In this document: one piece after another, positions 13,101 through 24,933 of the stretch | Numbering within the stretch: the stretch's first letter is position 1 | Layout: the number at the start of each line of letters is the position of its first letter | Assembly: GCF_910591885.1 (NCBI RefSeq) | Contig: NW_025963553.1 | Coordinates: forward strand, 496,001 to 560,000 | From: Bombus terrestris | Lineage: Eukaryota; Arthropoda; Insecta; Hymenoptera; Apidae | DNA length: 64,000 nt | Reading direction: 5' to 3' | The notes under the pieces: generated by a model | Seen by the model: the letters and a program-made list of their open reading frames with translations, nothing else | What the model was told of the DNA's origin: nothing | The model's database searches: none | Position numbers and translations under genes: made by a program

Positions 13101-14081
13101 TGATTTGTAGCTAACACTGTAGCTAACATAGTTTCTGCAATATACCCTCTAATCGAGTAGAAACAAGGGGATTTTAGAAATTTCTATTAACCGACAGTAT
13201 TGTCAACAAGTTTTAACAATGACTGAAGGTTGCAAAATTAAATATAAAATGATTTATTAATAGCATATGCGGTGTTAAATTTGTAAATAAGCAGTTTATC
13301 TTTTAAGAATAACAAAGACAGCAGAAAATAAAGATAATATTCTAATTATATTGCAAACTAACGAATAATGTAAAGAATTTATTTTTGTTATCTATATCAC
13401 AGATTTTAGGTAAAATATTAATTTACTTATTACTAGGAGATTGAATTTGAAATATAATTAGAATTTATAAGGGACACCTTTAAACTAGCAGATATTTGGT
13501 AGCAGTTCTCTAGCCTTTGTACAATATAACACAGTTCGGTTTAATTGAGTTTAATCCCTTTGACCAGCCAGTTTCCAATTTCATTAATGGCATAATCTCC
13601 TGACAATTTCATACCCTTCAAAAGAAACACGATTTTCTATTATTGTTTTACAATCGCGGAATATGATCAGTGTTTCAATTAAGCTCCACTGTTCTAATTT
13701 CCCGTCTACGCACGATGTGGGTACACCGTTTTTTTGTTGTTTTTAGATACAAGTGACGAGAAATTATGAAATGATATTTTAAATTTAAACTGATTTCATT
13801 CATTGATTTATTGTAGCGACAATGGTAACTTGTTTAAATAAAGATTTTATAAATAAAATATTTAAGGTCTAAAATAATAAATTGACACATGTGAAAACAT
13901 TAAAGCTGTTATCCTTATTCATGGTCTTGTTGCAACGTGTTTAACGAGCGTAACGTAGGCGTGAAAACGAAAACGTTGAGACTCTTGTGGCGTAAAAAGA
14001 CTGAATTCCTCATAAAAATACAAGAAACGAATACAAGAAACGTGCACATAGTTTATTCTCGATCTTGGATACATAAAACCA

Positions 14082-14156
14082 AAAAAAAAAAAAAAAGAAA
14101 AAAAAGGAAAAAAAAAGAAAAGAAAAGAAAAAAGAAAAAAGAAAAAGAAAAAGGAA
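14082..14156. repeat. A-rich low-complexity tract (AAAAAG type)
   Basis: About 75 bases of A with scattered G. It makes a lysine-only stretch in one frame. It could be an old retroposon tail, but no target duplication was seen. Confidence 0.8.
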
Positions 14157-17100
14157 CAAAAATTTTTATTGGTTATTTAACGAAACTCATTGTATCATTT
14201 TTACTACTCTATATAAAACGTAGAATCATATACTGACGAATGTTATTTCGAATTTCTAACTTTAGAACGATAATTACATATTTGTAATTACCAATAAGTG
14301 GTAGTAGCATTAAAAATATGGAATATTCAACGAGATGAAATATAGGTAAGGTATTTAAAAGAAAAAAGATTGAAACGTTCGATGTAAAACGATGAAATTA
14401 AATGATTGGATTTGAAAACTTGATTCGGTTTAACAAGTCGATGAAAAAAGTATTCATCGTATGAAAAAAGAATTCATGTTCCTGTCGATATATCAACGAC
14501 GTGCGCCGTTACTTCCGACTGCTCTGCAATTCAAATGCAGTACTCGAATATACATGGCGAAAGAAATGGAAATTGAGCAATTTAAGGGAACGAATTACTC
14601 TCGCGTCCGCGTAACTTCAAAATGTTTCACGTGTCCGTATTTGCGAAACGAAATTCGTCGTTGTCCAATTAACACGCTTGCAGATGCTACATTCACTTTG
14701 TTGCATATAGGGCTTAAATATATGAACAAATAGAACGGAGCAACTGTCATTAGCGTAATTTTAACGCGTTAAAATAAATTAATACATAATTTCGTCATTT
14801 ACGTTTATTACGTTGGTCTACGTTTTTTCATCTACGTCATCTACGGCACCTACGCGAATCTTATTAATTACGTTTTTGGCAGTGTTTGTTGCTATAAATG
14901 AAACTTAATAGTTGTTGAAACCGCTCGAAAGTCGTGTTCCTAAATCATTCCCTCGTCTCGTATCGTGTTCATCAAATGGAAAAGGAGATTGTGTTTTAAT
15001 GAAATCGCTTATTACTATCAATCTTGCTGTGTCACTCGCATAGGAGATGAAAGTGAGGAAGGAGAAAAAAATTAAGGTAAGGTCATCAATGAGCAAAATG
15101 TTTAATGTAATTAAAATTGTAATTAAAATTGAGTCCGCTGCTAAATATATTCGATCAAATAGGTATGTTCAATAAACATTCGATCTCGTTCCCTGAAAGC
15201 TGTTCCTCGATATCTGGTTGGATACTTTGCGCACGGAAATACAGAGTGTCAACAGTAACAAACCCTCTATGTAGTGTTTTTGCTTTGCCCTTTTGAACAG
15301 GTAGATAACATTTTGCTTCGAAAAACGGATATATATTCCACGGATATGCACATACAGAGTATGTGTATAGATATACACATTGATATACACCTTTGTACAA
15401 AGTGTCAAAAAAGTATTTATCGCGGTTTTTTTTTCAAGCCATTCTACACCTTCGATTTGATGAAAATTGGTTAAATAAGTGTAGCGCAAAATTGATCTTG
15501 ACCACAATTTTCAGTGTCAAATTGTTTTTCTATTGCATCATATAGTGCTCATTAGAAAGGAGAGTTGCGTTCTTTTAGAAAAAATGTTTGAAATTTCATT
15601 AATACTTAGACTGATTAGATTTTATTCATATTTTAAGGTCAAATATGGAATACAATAACATCAATACTAATATCTACTTTTTTGTGCGAATTACATACTA
15701 CTACTAATTTTACACTACTTTACTTTTACACTACTTTCTTTACACTACGTTTTACTACTTCGTTAACACACTACATACATACACTACTTCTTTTCCCGAT
15801 GGCTGAAACTAATCGTTGATGTTTATAAGCTACGAATTTTGTCCACAGCGCCATCGGAATCTTTATTGAGAAATTAAAATACTACAATTACTATCACTAA
15901 ACTCAGCATCCATAATACACTATGTTTTTCAAGTTTAGATGAACGATTCACAATAACCACATCAGATCCAAACCAATAGCCTGTGTCAACCTCATCCACG
16001 CACTGGAACTCGCAACATCGGCGTCCAATGCGGAATTTCTTGCAGCTCTGTAATAAAAAGAAATCGATTAATTGTACGGATCAATCGTCACTAGACTACT
16101 CGAAAATCCAGGTCATTCAAAGAATGAAAGAAAAAAGAATTGCTCCAATTCAACCATTGCCTTTGCAAAACTAGTATTTGAGAACCATTGGTCAAATATA
16201 TTATAACACTAAACGTACATTTCGGGAAGAATAATTTGTGCTATGAAACAAAATTTCATCAGCAGTTTCAACTTAAATATAGATCCGACGATTATTTACG
16301 AACAAATAGTATAAATCTTTTAGCAATATGAAATTCGCAATATTTATTCAAATATTTATATTTATAGTACGCCATTAGCAAAGAAGACATGTTTGCGTGC
16401 GTTATCGATTTTACGCTTTTGCCACGCAAACATGGAAATTGCGATTCAAAATTGAATTTGCAATGGAAACGGTTGACGTTACGACATCAATAACATATTT
16501 CAAAAACATTGATGATATCATACGGAATCAGAGAGATTCTATGAGAAGTTAAACGCATAATCATCCTATTGTAAATAACAGGAACAGAAAGTACACAAGG
16601 AATAATACAGAATCATCCTATCATCCTATCCTATTATACAGGATTGCTTTGATTCGAGCTCAAACATAGGCAAATCTGAAAGAATTTTTCGCAGAATTTC
16701 CTTCCCCTTTGAATTGGCTTTTATACAGAACGACTTTAATCTTTTCAAGGAAATACCTATAGAGTGTGACGATCTATGATTTTAAATAGAGAGGTATATC
16801 TGAAAAGAGGTGGATGTAAAACGTAGCATATAAAACGTAGATCAAATCTTTATTCAAGGATTTTTTCTCTTCGCAGAGAATCAGGTTTTCAAGAACGATC
16901 GAATATGTATGTACTCGATTTACACGTGAAGTTGTCATTAAAAATATTGTTGCGTTTAAAAAGATAAATATTGATTTAAATTTAACGAAATTGTTAGTCC
17001 AATTGTTTTAAGCTTAAAGATATGTAGGTGTCACATTTATATATTGAAAATCTGGGAGCGGCATTAATTAACAAATCTAGTCACGCGCACACGTACTTTA

Positions 17101-17276
17101 AAACCATGCTTGAAAATCGATATTCCCTGAAACAATGCATCGTTCTGCGCTTCCAATTTATTTTCGCACGAAGAATCAGTCCATTCATCGTTGCCGTCAC
17201 CATCGCTACTGTAATCTATATTACTCGAATAAATTCTATATCTTGATTGGAAAATCGCATATTTTAACGAACTTTC

Positions 17277-17307
<31 letters not shown>

Positions 17308-17314
17308 TTTTTTT
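17277..17314. repeat. (TG)n followed by poly-T
   Basis: A run of TGTGTG is followed by more than 20 T residues. This is an ordinary microsatellite. Confidence 0.85.
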
Positions 17315-18005
17315 AATGATTTTAATTGGCAATTTCCGAAATTGAACTATAGCTTGAGAATAAACCGATAATATTTGAGAGTATATATACATACATACAT
17401 CATGTTTTTGATGGGTTTTGTAGTAAAATAATTGTAGAAAAAGCAAACTTTTTAAGAAAAAATTACCATATTCGAGTAATAAATTATAGAAAATTACCAA
17501 TGTAATTTAAAACTTAAAAAGAAGAATCTATTACACGTAATAAAGAGAAGGACTTGTTCACGAACGGCAATTCAACAAATACAGTCGTTGCAGAAACATA
17601 GTTTTACAAGGGAGAAGAATCTCTCTAGGAACTCGACGATGTCACGTCAAGCGAAAATTCAATAAAGTGATTACTAACCGTATTACCAGCGGCAATCGTG
17701 TTACGGCAATTCGTAAATAAGTTAGTCGTCTATTTGGAGAAACGTCGCTGGCAATATCGTCACATTTTAATTACGTCAGCGCTATCAATTGGTCTTGGAA
17801 GAAAGTTTTCCATTATGTACTTTTGCCCACGGCGTCGTTCCAACAAATGAATCCGAGTTTTGAATCGCTTTCTCTTATATCACGAATTTGTAACGGTGTT
17901 TCTTCAAACTTTAAACGATTGTAATGAATGCCTTTGCGTACAAAGACTGATACCTGGTTTGACTAGAAGCTTCAGCTAATTAGTGCCCCAGTTAATTTGG
18001 ATGTT

Positions 18006-18097
18006 CACTACCACGCCACTTAAGAAGTGGCTTCGTGTCCGAGCGGATTTCCCCCAGGTAAAAAAAAAAGAAAAAGAAAAAGAAAAAGAAAAAAAAT
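18006..18097 (+). mobile_element. Short poly-A retro-insert with 16-bp target-site duplication
   Basis: The 16-mer AGTTAATTTGGATGTT occurs at 17990-18005 and again exactly at 18098-18113. Between the copies lies about 50 bases with a perfect 7-bp hairpin (GCCACTT...AAGTGGC), followed by a roughly 40-base A-rich tail with AAAAAG units. This is the signature of LINE-machinery retroposition: either a 5'-truncated LINE 3' end or a very short SINE. The source family was not identified. Confidence 0.8.
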
Positions 18098-18113
18098 AGT
18101 TAATTTGGATGTT

Positions 18114-19519
18114 ATAAAATGTTATATAACTTATCTAGAAGAACTTATCTTCTACTTGGTAGTCGCATAAGAGAAGACCGAGCCATTGAATCGCTCAAAT
18201 AGATCAGCTGATTCGCTTAACGTATTTTTACTTCCGATGACGTAAACAAGAGCAGAAAGTACACAAGTAATAATACAGAAATGTCAAATGTACAGAGGAA
18301 TAGATTTCGTTAAATCATTAGCACGTAACATTTCCTTATAATTCTATTTGTGCATAGCAAAATAGCTTGTGTGCTTTCATGAATTATAATTGATATTTAG
18401 AAGCTTTCATGTAGGTAGATATATAACTCGTGTTAATTAGTAATTTAACAATACATCATGACAACATAACATTTTCGTTTCTTCGTTTATCTCGTTATGC
18501 GCGTAAACGAATGTGTAAATAAAGACATATAATCAACGATAACATGTAGTGGCAAGCATGATAATTATCGACAAAGGAGAATATTGGTGAAATGATTGTG
18601 GTGATTTCACTCGGTGTATCGATAAATAAACTTTGATAGACATTGCCGGTGAATTCGCTGCCGGTGAAATCGTGTCGATGAAATAATTGTCAGTGATTTA
18701 AAGATAACCCAATTTATTGATCTCCCCTTCATAGAGTTGTACGTCTCTCTATAAAACATTTAGCTTAGTCACACTAAACTGAACTGGACTGGACTGCAAG
18801 TAAGAAGATTGAAATGCAAAATTCACGTGTGAGATGGAAAGTTCGATAAGGCGATTATGTATATTAACCCGAAAGAAAGCTCATGGCTTTGCAACGCGTT
18901 ACACGCAACACGGAATTTCCCTCGCTGAAATAATCCTATTACAACGATACGATTTTCCTTAACAGATCTCGCAATGTAATTCTCCCTCTACAACTTTTTA
19001 TTAGGTTTGAAACACGAGAGTTTCGAAGCTCTGCAAAGTCTCGCGAATCTAGAAATCGAGTTTCAACGTATTTTCGCTTCTTATTTTATAGCTGTTAATA
19101 GTTATTATCTCACTCTGCACGTACATCAAACGAGTACTTATGTAAATCCAAAGGAAACGGAAACAACCGAGAATAATTGAGGATAATTCGAATACGTACC
19201 AGGCGGCAATACAATTTCTCGCGATTAGTAAAGTGTTTCGCAAAGAAAAAAAAAAAGGAAAATTGTATCGGAGAAATAGGGGAAAAACGGTGGCGTATAT
19301 CAAGCAATCTTTATGGCTGTAATACATTTATTATTCATTTATGTTCATTTTCTATCGCGTAACAGACGTTGAAATAACTGGCAGAACGAGCATATAAATC
19401 TTGTATCGCTCGACCTGACTTCTCCCGATGGAAAAATATTCACCAGCCTGGGATCGTGCATCGCTAATTACTCCGTTCTACTTTTCGAACGCGTTTCCAT
19501 CCATACAGAAAAGCAAGAA
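18114..19519. other. Non-coding AT-rich spacer
   Basis: No recognisable gene. A roughly 30-base sequence around 18250 (core AGAAAGTACACAAG) also occurs near 16585. Confidence 0.4.
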
Positions 19520-21151
19520 GGCAAACCCTATCGCACAGTCATGAAGAGATGCAAAAGCAAGAAACCAAGCAACGACATGCCGATCGACATGGTGGAAGCA
19601 GTCCTACAGAGGCTATTCACCGTGGGACACGGACCCTCCCATTACGAGGGCCGCGAAGAGGCAGAGACCGAAGAAGAAGAAGGCATCAGCTTCAGCGTCG
19701 TCATCGGCGAAGGCGATGTCGTCGATGCGGCCGGAAGAATGAACACCAAGAAGGCTGCAGGAGTCGATGGAAGACTCCTGGACTGCTGGAAGCAGGAGCT
19801 GGAAGCAAGCTGGAACCAGACTGCTGGAAGACGGCCAGAGTAATACTGCTAAGGAAGCCGGGAAAGGATCGCGTACCGACCGATAAGCATACTCCCAGCC
19901 ATGAGCAAGATCTGGGAAAAATGCTTTAAGAAGATCATCGAGAGATGCATCGGAACGGACCCGTTCCATCGGAGGCAGTATGGGTTCAGAAAGAAGAATT
20001 AGCTTAGCGAATACCGATAAGAACAGGAAGAAGCTGAAACGGGCACAACGAACGGCCCTGTGCATAACAACGACGGCATACCGTACCGTCTCCCACGCGG
20101 CACTTTGCGCGTTGACCGGGAATCTCCCGATCTACATAAAGATAAAGATGCTCGGAGAGACTTACGAGAGGAACAAGATCCATAAGACCAGGATCGGCGC
20201 GGATGATGGCAACGAGCTGAAAGCGCAGGGAAATGGAGGAACGGGAGGCGCAAGGAAATTAATACCGAGTGCGCTGCTATTTACCAAAAAGAAGATGGAC
20301 ATCGATCATCACACCATGCAGCTGTTAACCGGGTATGGGAGTGTGGCGGCACTCGACAAGCCAAATACCACCACTCGACACTAACTAGTGTCGGACGACG
20401 GCAGCGACATCTACAGCCCCCAGTGACAATTACAGCGGACCAGGCCCAACTACTACAACTATCACGCACGTCCAATAAATATATAACGCACACACGGCCA
20501 CCTCTACAGGAGTTTCGGTGTCTATAGGAAGAGGATTGGCAAGAGCAGCGACAGCAACTGTCTCGACTGTGGAGACCCTAACGACGATGCAGAGCACGCC
20601 CTGTTCACGTGCCCGAAGTGAACGGACAGAAGGATTGAGCTGGAGAACGCTCTTGGCGAGAAGATAGACGTGGACAATCTGATCGCCACGGTGACCGCCA
20701 AGAACGAGAGCTGGGATAAATTCAGGCAATTTCGCAAGACCGTCATGTCTCACAGGAGGGTGACAACGAAGGCCTTGAAGGAGGCAAGGAGGAGAACGAG
20801 AGCAACAACAACTACTCGGAGCAGTGAAGGCAGAGATACAAGACAACAAAGAACCACAGAAGGAGATCAGCCCAGTATTCCGAACTAGCTGAGAAGATGA
20901 CGAGAGCAATACAGAATATACAGAATAACTGCCCGAAGAAGAAGATACAACGGGGCATGAAAGGACAACCTGATGACTGCCGACAGGTTTTACCGGGGTT
21001 GTCTGTCCTCAAAGCAAAGGAAAAAGGAGGAGGGGTTTTTAGTGGGTATGGCAACAACATCCGCCCGAGTCCCACATAACCCAGTGATCCGCATCACTGG
21101 GTATGCGTAACAGCATTTTCCCCTCCTCACGCAAAAAAAAAAAAAAAAAAA
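19520..21151 (+). mobile_element. R1-clade non-LTR retrotransposon remnant with poly-A tail
   Basis: The remnant starts near 19520 with the reverse-transcriptase N-terminal region, including an AAGVDG motif near 19755-19775. It continues through a frame-shifted stretch reading YRPISILPAMSK near 19880 and ends the RT part around QYGFR near 19985. Most of the RT palm is deleted. At about 20030 it jumps to the C-terminal region (LKRAQRTALC, AYRTVSHAALC, LPIYIK). A LLTGYG motif follows near 20325, then YRKRIG and a zinc-knuckle with CLDCG and HALFTCP near 20530-20620. A 19-base poly-A tail at 21133-21151 marks the 3' end. Several frame changes and the internal deletion make it inactive. GC content is much higher than the flanks. 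Confidence 0.85.
20342..20508. mobile_element. Solo-LTR-like insert in the R1 remnant, 4-bp TSD
   Basis: This 167-bp block starts TGTGGCGGC and ends CTACA, so it has TG...CA termini. It is flanked by GGAG at 20338-20341 and 20509-20512. Without it and one GGAG copy, the R1 reading frame joins cleanly from LLTGYG to YRKRIG. It contains an AATAAA near 20474. The size, termini and 4-bp duplication fit a solo LTR of a Ty3/gypsy-type element. Its first bases resemble the LTR of the CsRn1-like element at 57214 (TGTAGCGG). Confidence 0.7.
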
Positions 21152-24100
21152 GCTATACACTCTATCAATTTTAAGTTGATAATTTCGTTATTATATAATA
21201 TTTCTTAGTCTATACTGAATCCAGGAAGAAGAACTTTCATCCAATTACATACTTCATTAATTCATGAATTATATTCGTTACCGTACGTACAAAAAGAAAG
21301 TTGACTGATATAAAAATTCAAAGGATAGAACTTCTAAGCTCGCGATTGGAAACAGATTCAGTTCAATGGTTTAATTTGCCATTTAATTGAATTCTCTGGC
21401 AATTTCAGCAAACTGTGGGCTTTAAAAGTGTCCCGCATTCAAACGCAAGACTTCTCCTCCACCTTTCCCTTTCTTTCAATTCCAACCTCAAGTAATTGAC
21501 CTATTAATTCGACGATATATTTACATGCTCGCAAGGGATTCAAACAACTTCGTTTAACTGCGTTAAATTCGCAATTATAACCAACACGAATGTCTCAATC
21601 AATGTGCAGCTCGAAACAAATAAAAGATAATTAACTTTTCAATATAACGATTGATATGTTTGATGAAGAAAAATTTATGAATTTTTAAAAACGTCTCCTA
21701 GTACATTTAGCATTTTTATGATAAAAACTTAGAACACACACGCACACATATACTATTCCATGAAATGATTTACACAGCTATGAGTCTAATCCTATGATAT
21801 TATAAAGGGATGAACGAACTTTTCCTAATAAATATAACTTTATACAAAATCTTGTTTAAAAAAATTAGTTTTTTATTCTCATTAAATTAATTTAATATCA
21901 GAATATATAATTTTAGTCGTTATCAAAATTTTATGTCAAATGCGTTCATAGATACATATATAAATAAATGTCTAATCCTATGTATTTATTTCAACTGAAA
22001 TCTTAACTTAAATATTTATTAACAATATTCTGACGAATATGCAATGAAAGATAAAAACAACTTTATTTTTCTTATAGAATGTCTCATGCTTCTTACTCAT
22101 TTTATGTTTCTCGTTGTCAATGCGTAACTACTTATCAGCCGCATGAATGCTAAGTTTTACTACTGAGAAACGAAGAGACATATAGATGCAAATATACGCT
22201 ACCTCGCGTGAAAAAAACATCAGATACATTAACCAGAAGGAATATCCGATACATATAAAATTCATAGCGTAGTTATTTATACATACGGAATAATTCTTTC
22301 TGTATGAAATATTCTTTCTTCTGAATTCTTATTATAAATGTATGTCCATTTCCTACCTTAAAATGTCTCTCCTTTGAAAAACTCCATTTAAATATAACGA
22401 TTAACAAAATATTACCAATAAAAATATTAAAACGAGATGCTGAAATAACCTTTTAATGAAGCACAAATGATTATTTCAACTTTAATTCTGTTAAATTTGA
22501 ATTGAATCATTTATAAACCGAACAGGTGTATAAAATTTTATTGCGTAAAAATCGTGAAGCTGAAAATTAGGAACGAATAACGAATGAGTAACCTAGTTTC
22601 ATTAAAAGGTACGTGTACGCCGATCCGCGTAACAACTTCGACACTCCAATTATTATAAAGCATGTATCCTTCAGAGATTTTTTGCGCGAACGCAAGATAC
22701 CTTTTACACGTGCAACTGAATAAGTGGAACGTGATTTTCAATATTTCTTCTTGTAGAACCTGTAACAACGTAACTGTTTCACGAATATTTTCCCTGACAC
22801 TTTTACAACGATGCGTAGAAATCTCCTTTTCTAATTAATAATTTCAGCATTTCTCTGAACAGTTTCGTTGCGATTAAAAAATATACAAAGCTTACGACGT
22901 GCTTGTTTAAAAATATTTATATGGAACAAGATTTCGAATTTGTCACATCAATCGCGATCTCAGCAGGTGTAAATTAATTCGTTCTAATGAACGAATAAAT
23001 TAAACGGCTCGTGACAAAAATTATCCCTGTCCATGTTTGTCTTTCTAAAACTAATTCAAGGCGAGTTAAATGAATCGCTGTGTACCCTATTCGCGCAGCA
23101 TGTGTTTTAACGACCAGCATGCAAGCGTTAACGGTGTACTTTAGTTTCTCATGGTTGTGTTCAGCTGGTTGCTCTTAGAATGAGCATATACTTACAAAAG
23201 GAGGTGAACAGAACATAGCCTGGCACCATTTTGGCTCCATATGATAGCAGACGCAGAGGTTGCAAACCGATGGTCCCGGCACATACGTCATTCCATGCGA
23301 GACGGCTTTTCCTTCAAAATCAGTACAATCTTCTCCTAAAGCCACTGAAAACGATTACCAGCGTCAATATCTTTGCCATTCGACAATCGTACGCGCAGTT
23401 ACGCTAACCGTTTTAACGCCACGCAGCGTGATCGCTCTATTCGCGTACGGTGGTAAATTGTGCCACGATGTATGGTCACGATCATTAATTCGCAACGCGC
23501 TCAAGCGTGCTCGTCGCGAGTCATATCAGAGTTTCCTCTCGTAATTACTTGTTTTTCAAATAATCATAAACCAAATAAAAAAAAAAAAAAACCAATATAA
23601 AAAATTACCTCTTGAATCGGAAAACCAAATCCTGCATTATAGAATGTTATCACGCAAACGAAACGCAGAGCATAAATGAAGCGCGAGCACGTCGAACGGT
23701 ATATTTCGATGAAAAAAACAGAATGAAAAAGGGCAGCGCGATCGCGTCGATCGGTACTCCTGGCAAATAAATAAACGAAGCGCTATCGCGCTGCATAGCA
23801 CAAACCGATACGGAGTCTTGAAACATCCGACACTAAAACGGTTAATAACATTACGAAAACGACCGTACCAGGAAATTTTTGTTCAACGGATCCGCATTGC
23901 GGCTATCACGATGCTTCTTCGTTGCATCGATGCTTCATCGATGAGATTAAAGCACCGTTGAAATAGGTTATTCGATTTCTTACATGGGGAAAAAGTTTTT
24001 ATATCGTGTTTGCTGTTTTACTTCGCAAGTGTGCTTCACAGTATACGTTAGAACTCCAAGTCGAGCTATCCGAGTTAAAGTCTCTTGAAACTTAAAACGG

Positions 24101-24933
24101 CGCTTAAAGGATATAGGTATAACAGAAGGTTCGTTTAAAATTCAAAAGTGTATATACGTACATATACATTTGAATAAAAATAGCGGATAATCTCAAGTAA
24201 AAAAGTAGGTTCGTGTTAGTAAAATGGTTTCAAAATACTTGTCAAAAGTCAAACGACTTGACTAATTAAGAATGGATGTAAGAGATTGAAAGCAAAGGGC
24301 ATCTAAGAGTATCAATTAAGTAACAAACTCACGGTGACAAAGAGGTTTTCACTCGATCGAATTCAAATAAAACGGTTAATTTGAGCGAAACTTTAGGTAC
24401 ACGAGAAGCGACACGCGTCCTCAAGGACTACGAAGGTTCTACTCGAACGAATGAAAACTTTTCTCTGGCCCGGTGTGTATACACAAGACGTGCGAATTTA
24501 AAGTGCAGATTGTATTAATTGAAATAATTGCTTGGTTTGATCAAATTAATCGTTTTAAGCTGAAATGACGAAGGTCATCCAAGTAATTGATGTCCACTGT
24601 AATTATTTGTTAATCGCGCGTGGAATCGGAACGATTCGACCTCGTTCCAACGCGAATCGTTACTAAGGCAGAGACGGCAATTAATAATTGTCGCGTCATT
24701 TGTTCGATCGTGTTCACAAATTCAAATACGGCTGAGTGGCGGAAACCATTTATAACACGTCCCGTACCGCGTAGGTCCACTGATCCACGTGGCCAGGGTC
24801 ACGCAGGCTCTTTCCACAAAACTGTCCACTTGAAAAGACCGACGACACATTGATGTACTCGACGGCGCCACGGCTCTCGCCACTTTGTATACGGTTCGGC
24901 CGCTGTCTTGGGCCTTTTGCCCACGATACTACA
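21152..24933. other. Non-coding spacer
   Basis: No gene is recognised. 21152-22900 is AT-rich; 22950-24930 is richer in CG dinucleotides and contains a 94-codon frame at 23260-23544 without motifs or a plausible context. A short A-run lies at 23577-23592. The right edge abuts the truncated gypsy LTR. Confidence 0.4.

Larger units (their letters stand above)
10190..17989. other. Long AT-rich non-coding stretch
   Basis: No gene is recognised. The open frames here, such as the 135-codon frame at 11020-11427 and the lysine-rich frame at 13937-14236, lack family motifs and splice context. Visible structure: T-run near 10243-10260; A/G-rich tract 14082-14156; degenerate TTACACTACTT repeats 15690-15790; (TG)n plus poly-T at 17277-17314; TCATCCTAT repeats 16560-16630. 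Confidence 0.5.

Noticed and set aside
13937..14236. Lysine-rich 99-codon ORF
   Set aside because: It is a translation of an A-rich low-complexity tract.
15398..15520. Possible Tc1/mariner-like end (GTGTCAAAAAAGTATTTA)
   Set aside because: No clear inverted partner, TA duplication or transposase remnant was found.
23260..23544. 94-codon + strand ORF in a CG-richer area
   Set aside because: No domain or splice features; its composition reflects the local DNA.
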